A stretch of 64,000 bases of DNA from NCBI RefSeq assembly GCF_019042275.1, contig NZ_JAHQCW010000021.1:34884-98883 (forward strand). Reading direction: 5' to 3'. The translations under genes were made by a program, and so were the position numbers. Origin of the DNA: Diplocloster agilis (GTDB lineage: Bacteria; Bacillota; Clostridia; Lachnospirales; Lachnospiraceae). Position 1 is the first letter of the stretch; every line of letters begins with the position of its first letter. The notes beneath the pieces are model-generated. The model searched no databases, was not told the origin of the DNA, and was given only the letters and a program-made list of their open reading frames with translations. Positions 1 to 7,651 of the stretch are shown in pieces.

Positions 1-232
1 AGCCTCTGAACCAGGAACACGTGATGTGTTCCCGGTTCAGAGGCTCTTGCCTGTCGGACGTGAAGTCGGCCGTGTATCCTGAATCCGGCTTTCCGATTCC
101 ACCAAGCGGATACGCAGCCGCCCTATGCGCTCCCAGAGAGATACAAAAGAACCCAGCCACCCGGCGCGTCCCGTATACCGCCCGGGGTTCCAAACCCTAA
201 GCAGCGGGCATACGAAGCCCCGAGGAAGGACG
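1..232 (+). repeat. Right half of a large palindromic (foldback) element, copy 1
   Basis: This stretch is nearly the same as the core and right arm of the complete element at 58334-58731. It contains the core hairpin (11-bp arm 2-12 with 34-44, inner arm 14-20 with 26-32, loop GTGAT), the GTCGGACGTGAAGTC segment, the GAGATACAAAAGAACCC segment and the terminal arm ending near GAGGAAGGACG. The left arm would lie before the window. By eye about 85-90% of bases match copy 3. No coding capacity is seen. It could be a MITE-like foldback element or a structured RNA. Confidence 0.75.
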
Positions 233-238
233 CTAAGT

Positions 239-275
239 TGAACCGCCCCCTGTCAAGTAGACAGGGGGCGGTTCA
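239..275. terminator. Strong 16-bp hairpin, terminator-like
   Basis: A perfect 16-bp stem (239-254 with 260-275, loop AAGTA) made largely of GCCCCC/GGGGGC. No U-run follows on either strand, so an intrinsic terminator is possible but not typical. It separates the repeat element from the ABC-F operon promoter. Confidence 0.5.
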
Positions 276-326
276 TAGTACATAGAAGAATATTTGATCG
301 AAATTTATGTGATGTAAAAAGTAATC

Positions 327-355
327 TTGATATGATACAATACATGTAATATGAT
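327..355 (+). promoter_or_regulatory. Sigma-70-type promoter for the zinc-ribbon/ABC-F operon
   Basis: TTGATA at 327-332 and TATGAT at 350-355 are separated by 17 bases, close to the housekeeping consensus. Transcription would begin near 362 and leave a leader of about 80 bases before the first annotated gene. Confidence 0.6.
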
Positions 356-369
356 AGGTACTTCCAATT

Positions 370-426
370 ATGAGATGGACAACAGCCGGAAGAGCAAACA
401 GCATGCGGAATATCAAAAACGGTTAG
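370..426 (+). CDS. Possible 18-codon leader peptide upstream of ABC-F operon
   Basis: An ATG at 370 opens an 18-codon frame ending at TAG 424-426, just before the ribosome binding site of the next gene. ABC-F antibiotic-resistance genes are often controlled by ribosome-mediated attenuation over a short leader ORF, so position and length fit. The ribosome binding site in front of it is weak and no clear terminator hairpin is visible in the leader, so it may be chance. Confidence 0.25.
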   Translation: MRWTTAGRANSMRNIKNG

Positions 427-444
427 CGGTGAGGAGAATGAAAT

Positions 445-651
445 ATGGGATTATTTTATGAGAAAGAAAGATTGATTTTTTTCTGTGAAAAGTGTGGTTT
501 CGTGGGAAGCGCGGAGAGGTCACAACATAATCCGCCTAATTGCAATGTTTGCGGTACGAAATTGATCTGCAAAAATATATCAAGTAATGAATGGCAGGCT
601 GAAATGAACAACAAGCAGGAAAAGAGTGCAGAACAATGTTATACCAGATAA
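445..651 (+). CDS. Small zinc-ribbon protein (68 aa)
   Basis: A 68-residue protein with two CxxC pairs (CEKCG near residue 14 and CNVCG near residue 33), the spacing of a small rubredoxin-like or zinc-ribbon knuckle. The start at 445 is preceded by GAGGAGA about eight bases upstream. Its last 16 bases overlap the start of the ABC-F gene in another frame, so the two are probably translationally coupled. The charged C-terminal tail follows directly after the zinc module. Function is unknown; the overlap suggests co-expression with the ribosome-associated ATPase. A regulatory upstream ORF whose translation controls the ABC-F start is an alternative. Confidence 0.7.
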   Translation: MGLFYEKERLIFFCEKCGFVGSAERSQHNPPNCNVCGTKLICKNISSNEWQAEMNNKQEKSAEQCYTR

Positions 652-2525
652 CCAACGGAACCGTATCGCTGGGCGGAGAACCGGTATTGAACCACATCGA
701 TTTTGAAATTCACGGCACGGAGAAGATCGCCGTGGTAGGGAAGAATGGCGCAGGAAAGACCACGCTGCTTAAACTGATCGCCGGGGAACTCCCCCTGGAC
801 CGGGATGACAGGCGCGAGGGCCCGGGGATCCGCTGTTCCCGCCAGCTGACCGTGGGACTGCTTTCCCAGCATAATTATCAGGATGATAACCGTACGGTAG
901 AGGAAGAACTCCTGGATTCCTGTCCGTGCCGCGGTTCCTTTGAACGAGAACGTTTTGAATATGAGAGAGAGTACGATATCTTATTTACCGGATTTGGCTT
1001 TGAAAAGGAGCATAAAAAAAAGAGACTGAACCAGTTTTCCGGGGGAGAGCAGACGAAGATCGCGCTGATCCGGCTGCTTCTTAGCAAGCCGGATATTTTG
1101 CTGCTGGATGAACCGACGAATCATCTGGATACGGAGACGGCGGAATGGCTGGAAGATTATATGAAAAGCTATCCGAACGCGGTGGTGATGGTATCCCATG
1201 ACCGTTTTTTCCTGGATCAGGTGGCCGAGGTGGTCTATGAGCTTTCGGACCGGAGTTTGACACGGTATCCGGGAAACTACACACATTACCGTCAGGAAAA
1301 ACTGAAAAGAATACGGATTCAGCGAAAAGCATATGAGCGGCAGCAGGAAGAGCTGGCCCGTCTGGAAGCGCTGGTGGAGCGGTTTAAGCATAAACCGAAT
1401 AAAGCTTCTTTCGCCAGATCCAAGAAGAAGAGCATGGAGCGGATGGAGCGGGTGGAAAAGCCGTCGGAAGATGACGCCCATATTTTTACCGGGGAGATCA
1501 ACCCGCTGGTGCCGGGAGGTAAATGGGTCTTTGATTCGGAACATCTGAAAATCGGATATGATCATCCGCTGCTGGAGATTACCATGCGGATCCGCCGGGG
1601 ACAAAAGATCGCGCTTCTGGGGCCTAACGGGGCCGGAAAAACCACATTTCTGAAGACCGTGGCAGGCTATCTGCCGTCTCTTGACGGGCAGTTCTCTCTG
1701 GGCAGTCATATCACAATAGGATATTTTGACCAGCACAGCGCTGCGGTCGAATCCACACAAACCGTTTTTGAGCATTTCAGCAGTTATTTCCCGGCATTGA
1801 CGCAGAAGGAGGCCCGGAGCATACTCGGCGCCTACCTGTTTGGAGGCGGGGAGGCGCAAAAACAGGTGTGCACGCTGTCCGGTGGAGAAAAGGCCAGGCT
1901 GGTTCTGGCGGAATTGCTGCAGAGCCGACCGAATTTCCTTATACTGGATGAGCCCACAAATCATATGGACATTCAGGCGAAGGAAACGTTGGAATCTGCA
2001 TTCCGGGCGTATACCGGGACGATCCTTTTTGTGTCCCATGACCGTTATTTCGTCCGGCAGGTGGCGGATGCGGTGCTGATCTTCGAAGATCAGTCGGTCC
2101 TTTATTATCCTTTTGGCTATGAGCACTATCTGGAGCGCAGAAGGAAGATGTCCGATGGCCCCGCTCTCTCTGCACAGATCAGGGCGGAGGAACAGGCGCT
2201 GATCGCAGGTATGCGTGCGGTGCCAAAAGCGGAGCGCCACAGGCTTAAGGAGATACCGGCGGAGGAAGCCTATGCGGACTGGAAAATGCGCCTGGCCGGG
2301 GAGCAGTTGGAGGCTGCCTCTATGGTGTGCGGCCGTCTGGACAGACAAATGAGGTCGATGTGGGATACATGGATCTGCTCGGAAGAATTCTGGAATGGCA
2401 TGCCCTGGCAGCAGGAGGAAGCGTATGAGGTGTTAAAGAGAAACTATGAGGAGGCGTTTGCACATTGGCACTGTGCCTGCATGGAATGGATAGATACGGC
2501 GCTGGAGGTAGACAGGGGCCTTTAA
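636..2525 (+). CDS. ABC-F family ATPase (ribosome-associated, possible antibiotic resistance type)
   Basis: Two ABC ATPase domains in one 629-residue chain without membrane segments, the layout of ABC-F translation factors and ribosomal protection proteins. The first Walker A is GKNGAGKTT at residues 35-43, the second GPNGAGKTT near residue 330. Signatures are SGGEQ and SGGEK, and Walker B motifs LLLDEPTNHLD and LILDEPTNHMD. A charged arginine/lysine-rich linker lies between the domains, where ABC-F proteins carry their P-site tRNA interaction motif. The C-terminal ~100 residues extend beyond domain two. The upstream leader and small ORF are consistent with drug-responsive control, but the sequence alone does not separate a resistance type (Vga/Lsa/OptrA-like) from a housekeeping EttA/Uup type. 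Confidence 0.85.
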   Translation: MLYQITNGTVSLGGEPVLNHIDFEIHGTEKIAVVGKNGAGKTTLLKLIAGELPLDRDDRREGPGIRCSRQLTVGLLSQHNYQDDNRTVEEELLDSCPCRGSFERERFEYEREYDILFTGFGFEKEHKKKRLNQFSGGEQTKIALIRLLLSKPDILLLDEPTNHLDTETAEWLEDYMKSYPNAVVMVSHDRFFLDQVAEVVYELSDRSLTRYPGNYTHYRQEKLKRIRIQRKAYERQQEELARLEALVERFKHKPNKASFARSKKKSMERMERVEKPSEDDAHIFTGEINPLVPGGKWVFDSEHLKIGYDHPLLEITMRIRRGQKIALLGPNGAGKTTFLKTVAGYLPSLDGQFSLGSHITIGYFDQHSAAVESTQTVFEHFSSYFPALTQKEARSILGAYLFGGGEAQKQVCTLSGGEKARLVLAELLQSRPNFLILDEPTNHMDIQAKETLESAFRAYTGTILFVSHDRYFVRQVADAVLIFEDQSVLYYPFGYEHYLERRRKMSDGPALSAQIRAEEQALIAGMRAVPKAERHRLKEIPAEEAYADWKMRLAGEQLEAASMVCGRLDRQMRSMWDTWICSEEFWNGMPWQQEEAYEVLKRNYEEAFAHWHCACMEWIDTALEVDRGL

Positions 2526-2560
2526 AAATGGATCTGACCAAGATTTGAGTAAACCAACAA

Positions 2561-2588
2561 GGGCCGTTCCGGAGAAGCGGAACGGCCC
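2561..2588. terminator. Hairpin after ABC-F gene
   Basis: A perfect 10-bp GC-rich stem (GGGCCGTTCC 2561-2570 with GGAACGGCCC 2579-2588) 36 bases after the ABC-F stop. No U-run follows, so termination is probable from position but not certain. It lies between convergent genes. Confidence 0.55.
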
Positions 2589-2647
2589 GATGAGCTGCCG
2601 GTTGGATGGATTCATGTTCAATTAGAGTATAAAGTTAGAGTATTATA

Positions 2648-2932
2648 TCAGTATTCAAGTTCATCCGGAAACAATAGTTCTGCTGTGATTCCGTATAACT
2701 GGCATATGCGGGCAAACGCTTCTATGGATGGTTCCCTGCGGCCGGCTTCCCAATTCCCCAGACACTGGCGCGATACGTGCAGCATTTTGGCGGCTTCACA
2801 TTGAGTAAGTCCCTTTGCATGTCTGTAATATGCTAGTTTTTCTCCTAATTCCATTACACTTATACTTCTTTCGTTTATCATTTCTAACGGCGTCTTGGCT
2901 TTAGAGAAGGACGACGTCTTCTTATCCCTCAT
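2648..2932 (-). CDS. XRE-family helix-turn-helix regulator (94 aa)
   Basis: A small protein with a lambda-repressor-type helix-turn-helix: LTQCEAAKMLHVSRQCLGNW (about residues 42-61) followed by EAGRREPSIEAFARICQLYG, the usual five-helix pattern. The 11-base overlap with the gene upstream on this strand (2922-3176) means the start is most likely reached by translational coupling; later Met codons at residues 18 and 27 are possible. It forms a two-gene operon of DNA-binding proteins. Likely targets are the GGTA/TACC palindromes upstream of the operon. No enzyme or toxin partner is visible. Confidence 0.8.
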   Translation of the reverse strand: MRDKKTSSFSKAKTPLEMINERSISVMELGEKLAYYRHAKGLTQCEAAKMLHVSRQCLGNWEAGRREPSIEAFARICQLYGITAELLFPDELEY

Positions 2933-3176
2933 TATCTATAAGCAGCTGAAATTCATCCAATAGATTTCCAACTTCGGATTTCGGCAACATCGACAGAAAA
3001 AAGACCAATGTCAATGCCGACAAACCATATTTTCCGTGTTCCAGATCAAAATAAGAACGGGGAGAAATATGCAGTAATTCAGCCATTTGTTCCTGGGTGA
3101 GTTGGTTTTCAGATCTGTAGAACAGGATCTGGTTCATAAGAAAGCCCTGAAGCAGCAATTTGTATTGGCGCATCAT
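2922..3176 (-). CDS. XRE-family helix-turn-helix regulator (84 aa)
   Basis: Contains LTQEQMAELLHISPRSYFDL, a Cro/C1-type helix-turn-helix, after a ~25-residue N-terminus. The SD AGGGAGG lies six bases before the ATG at 3176. It is first in the two-gene operon and overlaps the next regulator by 11 bases. The recognition helix and the C-terminal half (LSMLPKSEVGNLLDEF) differ from its partner, so the two are not a recent duplication. A palindrome GGTAAATTTTACC sits about 25 bases upstream and could be an autoregulatory operator. Confidence 0.75.
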   Translation of the reverse strand: MMRQYKLLLQGFLMNQILFYRSENQLTQEQMAELLHISPRSYFDLEHGKYGLSALTLVFFLSMLPKSEVGNLLDEFQLLIDNEG

Positions 3177-3201
3177 ACAACCTCCCTTATTTCGACAACT
3201 A

Positions 3202-3214
3202 GGTAAATTTTACC
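3202..3214. promoter_or_regulatory. GGTAAATTTTACC palindrome, candidate operator of the XRE operon
   Basis: Near-perfect palindrome 26 bases before the start codon of the first XRE gene. Similar palindromes TACCGTATACGGTA (3341-3354) and GGTAAATATTTTACC (3473-3487) follow, with a half site TTTTACC near 3409. Repeated GGTAAA/TTTACC arms suggest one DNA-binding protein. Confidence 0.5.
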
Positions 3215-3570
3215 AACCGGCGATATGTGCGACCATGAGGTGCACCTCAGTCTGCGGCCGATAAAAGAGGAAGCAAAATGAAGCTTTTTGCCGATTACAG
3301 GTATCATGTAATTGAGAAGAGAAAGGTTGTAAGATATATATACCGTATACGGTAAATAGTAGAATATGCTAAAAAAGACCGCTGTGTCAGCAGTCTGATT
3401 TCAAAGATATTTTACCTATAACCTGAATGAATGGGTTTTTAACAGGGTGCACATATCAGCTTGATTCAAAGTGGTAAATATTTTACCATATAGCAGGGAA
3501 TTTAACAAGAAATGTCCCTTAAATGTTTAAAAAAGTCCGTATTAAAACGTTCCATATTTCTTTATAAGAA
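3215..3570. other. Intergenic region with repeated GGTA/TACC palindromes
   Basis: No convincing gene is present. The stretch is AT-rich toward its right end and carries the palindromes TACCGTATACGGTA (perfect, 3341-3354) and GGTAAATATTTTACC (3473-3487). It probably holds control sites for the XRE pair or for a gene now lost. Confidence 0.5.
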
Positions 3571-3699
3571 CCGAGTGCCAAAGAAAATCTGGCGGAGTGG
3601 ATGCTGAAAAAGATAGATTCTCAGGGGGTAACCTGTGACATCCGGTTTGACGGAAACTGCAAAGGGCTGCCGACGACAGCTGACAATCAACAAAAATAA
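3571..3699 (+). pseudogene. Possible C-terminal gene remnant before a terminator
   Basis: An open stretch of about 42 codons ends at TAA 3697-3699 directly before a strong intrinsic terminator. It is preceded by a stop at 3565 and has no start codon with a ribosome binding site. Codon choice and amino-acid mix (charged helix KENLAEWMLKKIDSQG, then CDIRFDGNCKGLP) look like real protein, so it may be the tail of a deleted gene. The family is not recognised. Confidence 0.3.
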
Positions 3700-3700
3700 G

Positions 3701-3743
3701 AAAAAAGAGGATGTACCCAGTATTGAGGGCATCCTCTTTTTTT
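3701..3743. terminator. Bidirectional intrinsic terminator
   Basis: Stem AAAAAAGAGGATG (3701-3713) pairs with CATCCTCTTTTTTT (3730-3743), giving a U-run on both strands. It serves the leftward 2-hydroxyacid dehydrogenase gene and the rightward gene remnant. Confidence 0.8.
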
Positions 3744-3804
3744 GAGTCAATTTTCTTCTATATTTGCGCTAGGATTTTTTTACCGCTGTTTGTAAAGCTG
3801 TGTG

Positions 3805-4779
3805 CTACTTCACTGGATTCAACGGTTTGCCGCCGGTGAGTACCTGTTTTACATTCTCGGCAGCCACATGCCTGCAGGATTCCAGAGATTCCTTGGTTGC
3901 GTAAGCGCTGTGTGGAGTAAAAAAGCAATTGTCCAGCGAAAATAATGGATTTACCGGTTCCCAGTTTTCCGTCTTCATAGGTTCTTCCTCGGGATCATCT
4001 AGCGCTGCCGCTACGATCCGCCGGTCTTTTAAAGCCTCATAAAGTGCTACGTTATCGATACATTTTCCCCGCGATACACCGACGAGATAACTGTCAGGCC
4101 TCATCAGCGCGATGGTATCCCGTCCTGCGATGTGATGGGTTTCCTTCGTGTAGGGACAGAGTACATTGATGACAGTGGAACTTTGGAATAACTCTTCGCA
4201 GGAAACCTTCTCCACCCCATAAGTAGCCATGAACTCTGCCGATACGTACGGATCATAGCTAACTGCCCGGAAGCCGAAGACCTGAAGCTTCCGAGCCAGA
4301 TTCTGGGCGATTCGGCCAAAACCGATCAGGCCGTATACGGCCCCGCGAAATCTGGGGAGGGGAGCACGCCAGTCCTGCCAGCGGTAGCTTCCCTGATGAA
4401 CCTTCCGGTCATAAAAAGGAAGGTTCCTCATGAGCATGAAGGAAAAGCTGATCGCGTGATCCGCCACTTCGTCGATACAGTAATCCGGCACATTGGTTAC
4501 GATGATTCCGCGTTCTCTGCAGGCTGCTACATCCAAAATATCCACTCCAATTCCATAGCGGGCGATAATCCTGCAGTTGGTCAGCTGTTCGATAGTGGCC
4601 CGAGGAATTTTAGCGTACTGCTGTATAATCGCATCAGCGTCCGCTGCCTGTTCGGCCAGGTGTTCCCCTGTTTTACATTTCAGACCGATAACTTCTGCGC
4701 CTATAGGTTCCAGTATTTTCCTCTCGATTGAGATATCCGGATAGTCATAGTCGCTTATGTAGACCTTAAATTTTGTCAA
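3805..4779 (-). CDS. D-isomer-specific 2-hydroxyacid dehydrogenase family protein
   Basis: 324 residues with the family's split catalytic domain around a Rossmann domain. The NAD-binding turn GLIGFGRIAQNLARKL is near residue 150. Further typical segments are ARYGIGVDILDVAACRERGI, VSRGKCIDNVALYEAL and FFTPHSAYATKES, which includes the catalytic histidine. Likely a C-terminal-binding-protein/phosphoglycerate-dehydrogenase-like reductase of a 2-keto acid. The start is a TTG at 4779 with AAAGGAGT about nine bases upstream; no nearby ATG fits. It is divergent from the dgoK-like gene and shares its ~320-base control region, so it probably belongs to the same sugar-acid regulon. Confidence 0.8.
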   Translation of the reverse strand: MTKFKVYISDYDYPDISIERKILEPIGAEVIGLKCKTGEHLAEQAADADAIIQQYAKIPRATIEQLTNCRIIARYGIGVDILDVAACRERGIIVTNVPDYCIDEVADHAISFSFMLMRNLPFYDRKVHQGSYRWQDWRAPLPRFRGAVYGLIGFGRIAQNLARKLQVFGFRAVSYDPYVSAEFMATYGVEKVSCEELFQSSTVINVLCPYTKETHHIAGRDTIALMRPDSYLVGVSRGKCIDNVALYEALKDRRIVAAALDDPEEEPMKTENWEPVNPLFSLDNCFFTPHSAYATKESLESCRHVAAENVKQVLTGGKPLNPVK

Positions 4780-5101
4780 AATACCTGCACTCCTTTCAAA
4801 ATAAAATCAAATTGATAATACCAATATTAGAAGATGTGTTTTGAAAAGTCAAGATCGAACAATCCAAAAAGATAATACAAATTAAAACTAAAAATTGGCT
4901 AAAATGGCTAATTGTCAAAAAAATAACGAAATATATCAGAAAAATACACAAAAAACATCATATAAATTTTGCGATATTTACGGTTGAAAAGATAATACAA
5001 ATTAAGTAAAATGCAAATAAGAGCAAAGCAAAAACGGATTATCAGATAAAAGATAATACCATTTTGCGAGAGATTGTTCAAAAGGGAAGGAGATCTACAG
5101 A
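4780..5101. promoter_or_regulatory. Divergent control region with four GATAATAC repeats
   Basis: AT-rich region between two divergent genes. GATAATAC occurs at 4814, 4871, 4991 and 5052, always on the plus strand. Two copies extend to AAAAGATAATACAAATTA. On the minus strand they read GTATTATC, similar in style to GntR or IclR half sites. Likely operators for a regulator of the cluster. Confidence 0.5.
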
Positions 5102-6100
5102 ATGTACAGAGTTACCATTGACACAGGTACGACGAATACGAGGGTAACTGTTTGGCAGGGCAAAAATGCCATACATACGGAAAAAAGAGAGGTAGGCGTA
5201 CGGATGACTTCTATAGAAGGAAATAACCGGAAGTTAAAAGCCACAGTCCGCGAATGTCTGGAAGCGGCCCTCCATAGGTGCGGGATCAACGAACAAGAAG
5301 TAGAGATCATCATAGCCAGCGGAATGATCAGCTCCGAGCTGGGGCTGTGTGAGATCCCCAGAGCAACCGCTCCTGTCTCTGCTGAAAAGCTGGCGGGACA
5401 GTGCGTGAAAAAAGAGATTCCCGAGGTGAGTATGCTGCATCCGATTTTTTTTATTCCCGGGGTACAGAATTATACTCCTGGGGTGGAAGCTTGGAATTGC
5501 TCTTCCATGGATATTATGAGAGGAGAGGAGGTAGAGACGTTTGGGCTTCTAAGCCGGGAAAAAATAAAAGGTCCTGTGGTTTTAGTGTTGCCCGGTTCAC
5601 ATACGAAATATGTCTATGTGAATAAAAAGGATGAGATTCAAGGCTGTACCACTACAATGGCCGGGGAAATCCTGATGGAGCTGACCAGATCTTCCATCAT
5701 ATCTTCTTCGCTGCAGGCCGGATATGTGGAGGAGATTCAGGAGACCTGGCTCAGGGCAGGCGCTGCCGCTGCGGCTCGGGAAGGTCTGAACAGATGCGCA
5801 TTCTCCGTACGAATACTGGATCTGTTCTCCGAGAGCACCCGCAGCCAGCGGGCCAACTATCTGCTGGGAGCCATTATAGAGACGGACCTGCAGGCGTTGT
5901 TCCACAGTCCGGTGTATGAGATGAAGCAGGACAGTATGGTTCTGATCGGAGGGGACTCTGCATACGCGAGGGGATTTGCGATACTTCTGCGGGAAAGAAA
6001 AGGATTTGAGGGGAACGTACGAATGGCAGAAAAGGTAAATCAGGAAAACGTAGCGGGATATGGAGCTATCGAAATAATGGAAAAGCGGATGAAGCAATAG
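5102..6100 (+). CDS. dgoK: 2-dehydro-3-deoxygalactonokinase (DgoK-like)
   Basis: Predicted to phosphorylate 2-keto-3-deoxy-galactonate, or a close sugar acid, with ATP before aldol cleavage. The N-terminal phosphate loop DTGTTNTR is at residues 7-14. ASGMISSELGLCEIPR, FIPGVQN, DIMRGEEVETFG and LPGSHTKYVYV follow, as in the DgoK family of the ASKHA fold, and length (332 aa) is normal. SD GGGAAGGAGA precedes the ATG at 5102. It leads a run of genes for an ABC importer and a dehydrogenase, and the matching aldolase lies at 12484. Substrate stereochemistry cannot be fixed from sequence. Confidence 0.85.
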   Translation: MYRVTIDTGTTNTRVTVWQGKNAIHTEKREVGVRMTSIEGNNRKLKATVRECLEAALHRCGINEQEVEIIIASGMISSELGLCEIPRATAPVSAEKLAGQCVKKEIPEVSMLHPIFFIPGVQNYTPGVEAWNCSSMDIMRGEEVETFGLLSREKIKGPVVLVLPGSHTKYVYVNKKDEIQGCTTTMAGEILMELTRSSIISSSLQAGYVEEIQETWLRAGAAAAAREGLNRCAFSVRILDLFSESTRSQRANYLLGAIIETDLQALFHSPVYEMKQDSMVLIGGDSAYARGFAILLRERKGFEGNVRMAEKVNQENVAGYGAIEIMEKRMKQ

Positions 6101-6133
6101 CGGATGATGCGATGGAACAGGAGGGAATCAAAT

Positions 6134-7651
6134 TTGGATGATGTATTGCGGGTGGAACACATAGTTAAGACCTACCCTGGAGTGAAGGCGGTAAGCGATG
6201 TCAGTTTCAGCCTGAAACGGGGAGAAGTCCTTGCCTTGCTGGGCGAGAATGGGGCCGGTAAATCCACCGTTACAAAGATTATATGCGGTGCGGTAAAACC
6301 GGATTCCGGCACCGTATATATAGAAGGAGAGCCCCAGGACTTCAGCTCACCCAGCGAAGCCATGGCCAAGGGAGTAGGAATGGTCTATCAGGAGCTGTCA
6401 ATGGTGGGCAACATGTCGGTGGCTGAGAATATTTTTATGAACAGGCAGCCTGTCAGTAAGAGTGGGGCGATCCGATGGAAACAGCTCTACGCGGAAACGA
6501 ATGAACTGCTGCGTAAATTCGAAATTGATGTGGACCCGGGTACACTGGTGAAAAACCTGTCCGTAGGCACCTGCCAGTTGCTGGAGATCCTGAAGGCCAT
6601 CTCCATGAAACCAAGGGTCATTATCCTGGATGAACCCACCAGTTCTCTTACGGAGACAGAGACGGAGCTGATGTTCAAGACTGTGCGCATGTTAAAGAGA
6701 GAAGGGGTCTCCTTTATCTATATTTCTCACAAACTCTCCGAAATATTTGCGTTGGCGGACTGTGCGGTTGTTATGAGGGACGGGCAGTATATAGGCAGAA
6801 AGAATGTGGCGGAAACCACGGAAAATGAAATCGTCACCATGATGGTGGGCAGGGAAATCAAAGATGTATATGGAGAAGCCGGTAAACCTTTGGATACAAA
6901 GGAGCCCTTATACTTTGAGGTGAAAAATCTTACCTGCTCCGGTATGTATGAAAATGTATCCTTCGGTGTGCGCAAGGGTGAAATCTTAGGAATAAGTGGC
7001 CTGATCGGCGCAGGCCGTACAGAACTGGCTCTGGGGGTGATCGGAGCGCACAGAACGGACAAGGGAGAGGTGCTTTTAAACGGGAAAAAGATACAGATCC
7101 ATTCCCCGAGCGACGCCATTGCAAATAAAATTGCATATCTGACAGAAGACCGAAAGGGGCTGGGACTGTATCTGAACTTGCCGATCAAGGCGAACCTGGT
7201 GGCGGCCATGTTAAGAAAGTTTGCCCCCAAAGGGCTTATGCGGGAGTCGCTGATCCAGAAAAATGCGAAACAGCAGAAGGAAAAATATTCCATTGCTACT
7301 CCGTCGGTACAGCAGACGGTTGGGAATCTTTCCGGAGGTAATCAGCAGAAGGTTCTGATCGCTATGTGGATGGGAATTGATCCGGATGTGATTATATTTG
7401 ACGAACCCACTAGAGGGGTGGATGTAGGCGCCAAAGCGGAAATCTATCAAATCATCAAACAATATGCCCGGCAAGGGAAATGTGTCATCATAATATCATC
7501 GGAGATGCCGGAACTGATTGGTATGAGTGATGAGATTCTGATTATGCATAACGGCAGAGTCAACGGCCTGATCAAGAGAGCGGAGTTTAGCGAGGACAAT
7601 ATTATCAAATATGTAACCGGGATTCAAAAACAGGAGGAGTATAAAGAATGA
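6134..7651 (+). CDS. Ribose-type sugar ABC transporter ATP-binding protein (RbsA/MglA-like)
   Basis: Two fused ATPase domains in about 505 residues. Domain one has Walker A GENGAGKST, signature NLSVGTCQLLEI and Walker B VIILDEPTSSL. Domain two has the degenerate loop SGLIGAGRTE typical of this family, signature NLSGGNQQKV and Walker B VIIFDEPTRGVD. The TTG at 6134 is preferred over an ATG at 6104 because AGGAGG lies nine bases before it and the protein then begins like other RbsA proteins. It overlaps the permease by ATGA. It energises carbohydrate import with the permease at 7648 and probably the binding protein at 9860. Confidence 0.85.
   Translation: MDDVLRVEHIVKTYPGVKAVSDVSFSLKRGEVLALLGENGAGKSTVTKIICGAVKPDSGTVYIEGEPQDFSSPSEAMAKGVGMVYQELSMVGNMSVAENIFMNRQPVSKSGAIRWKQLYAETNELLRKFEIDVDPGTLVKNLSVGTCQLLEILKAISMKPRVIILDEPTSSLTETETELMFKTVRMLKREGVSFIYISHKLSEIFALADCAVVMRDGQYIGRKNVAETTENEIVTMMVGREIKDVYGEAGKPLDTKEPLYFEVKNLTCSGMYENVSFGVRKGEILGISGLIGAGRTELALGVIGAHRTDKGEVLLNGKKIQIHSPSDAIANKIAYLTEDRKGLGLYLNLPIKANLVAAMLRKFAPKGLMRESLIQKNAKQQKEKYSIATPSVQQTVGNLSGGNQQKVLIAMWMGIDPDVIIFDEPTRGVDVGAKAEIYQIIKQYARQGKCVIIISSEMPELIGMSDEILIMHNGRVNGLIKRAEFSEDNIIKYVTGIQKQEEYKE

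Noticed and set aside
981..2348. Long 455-codon open frame on the minus strand
   Set aside because: It lies opposite the ABC-F gene, has no ribosome binding site, and is rich in His/Arg/Leu typical of an antisense shadow.
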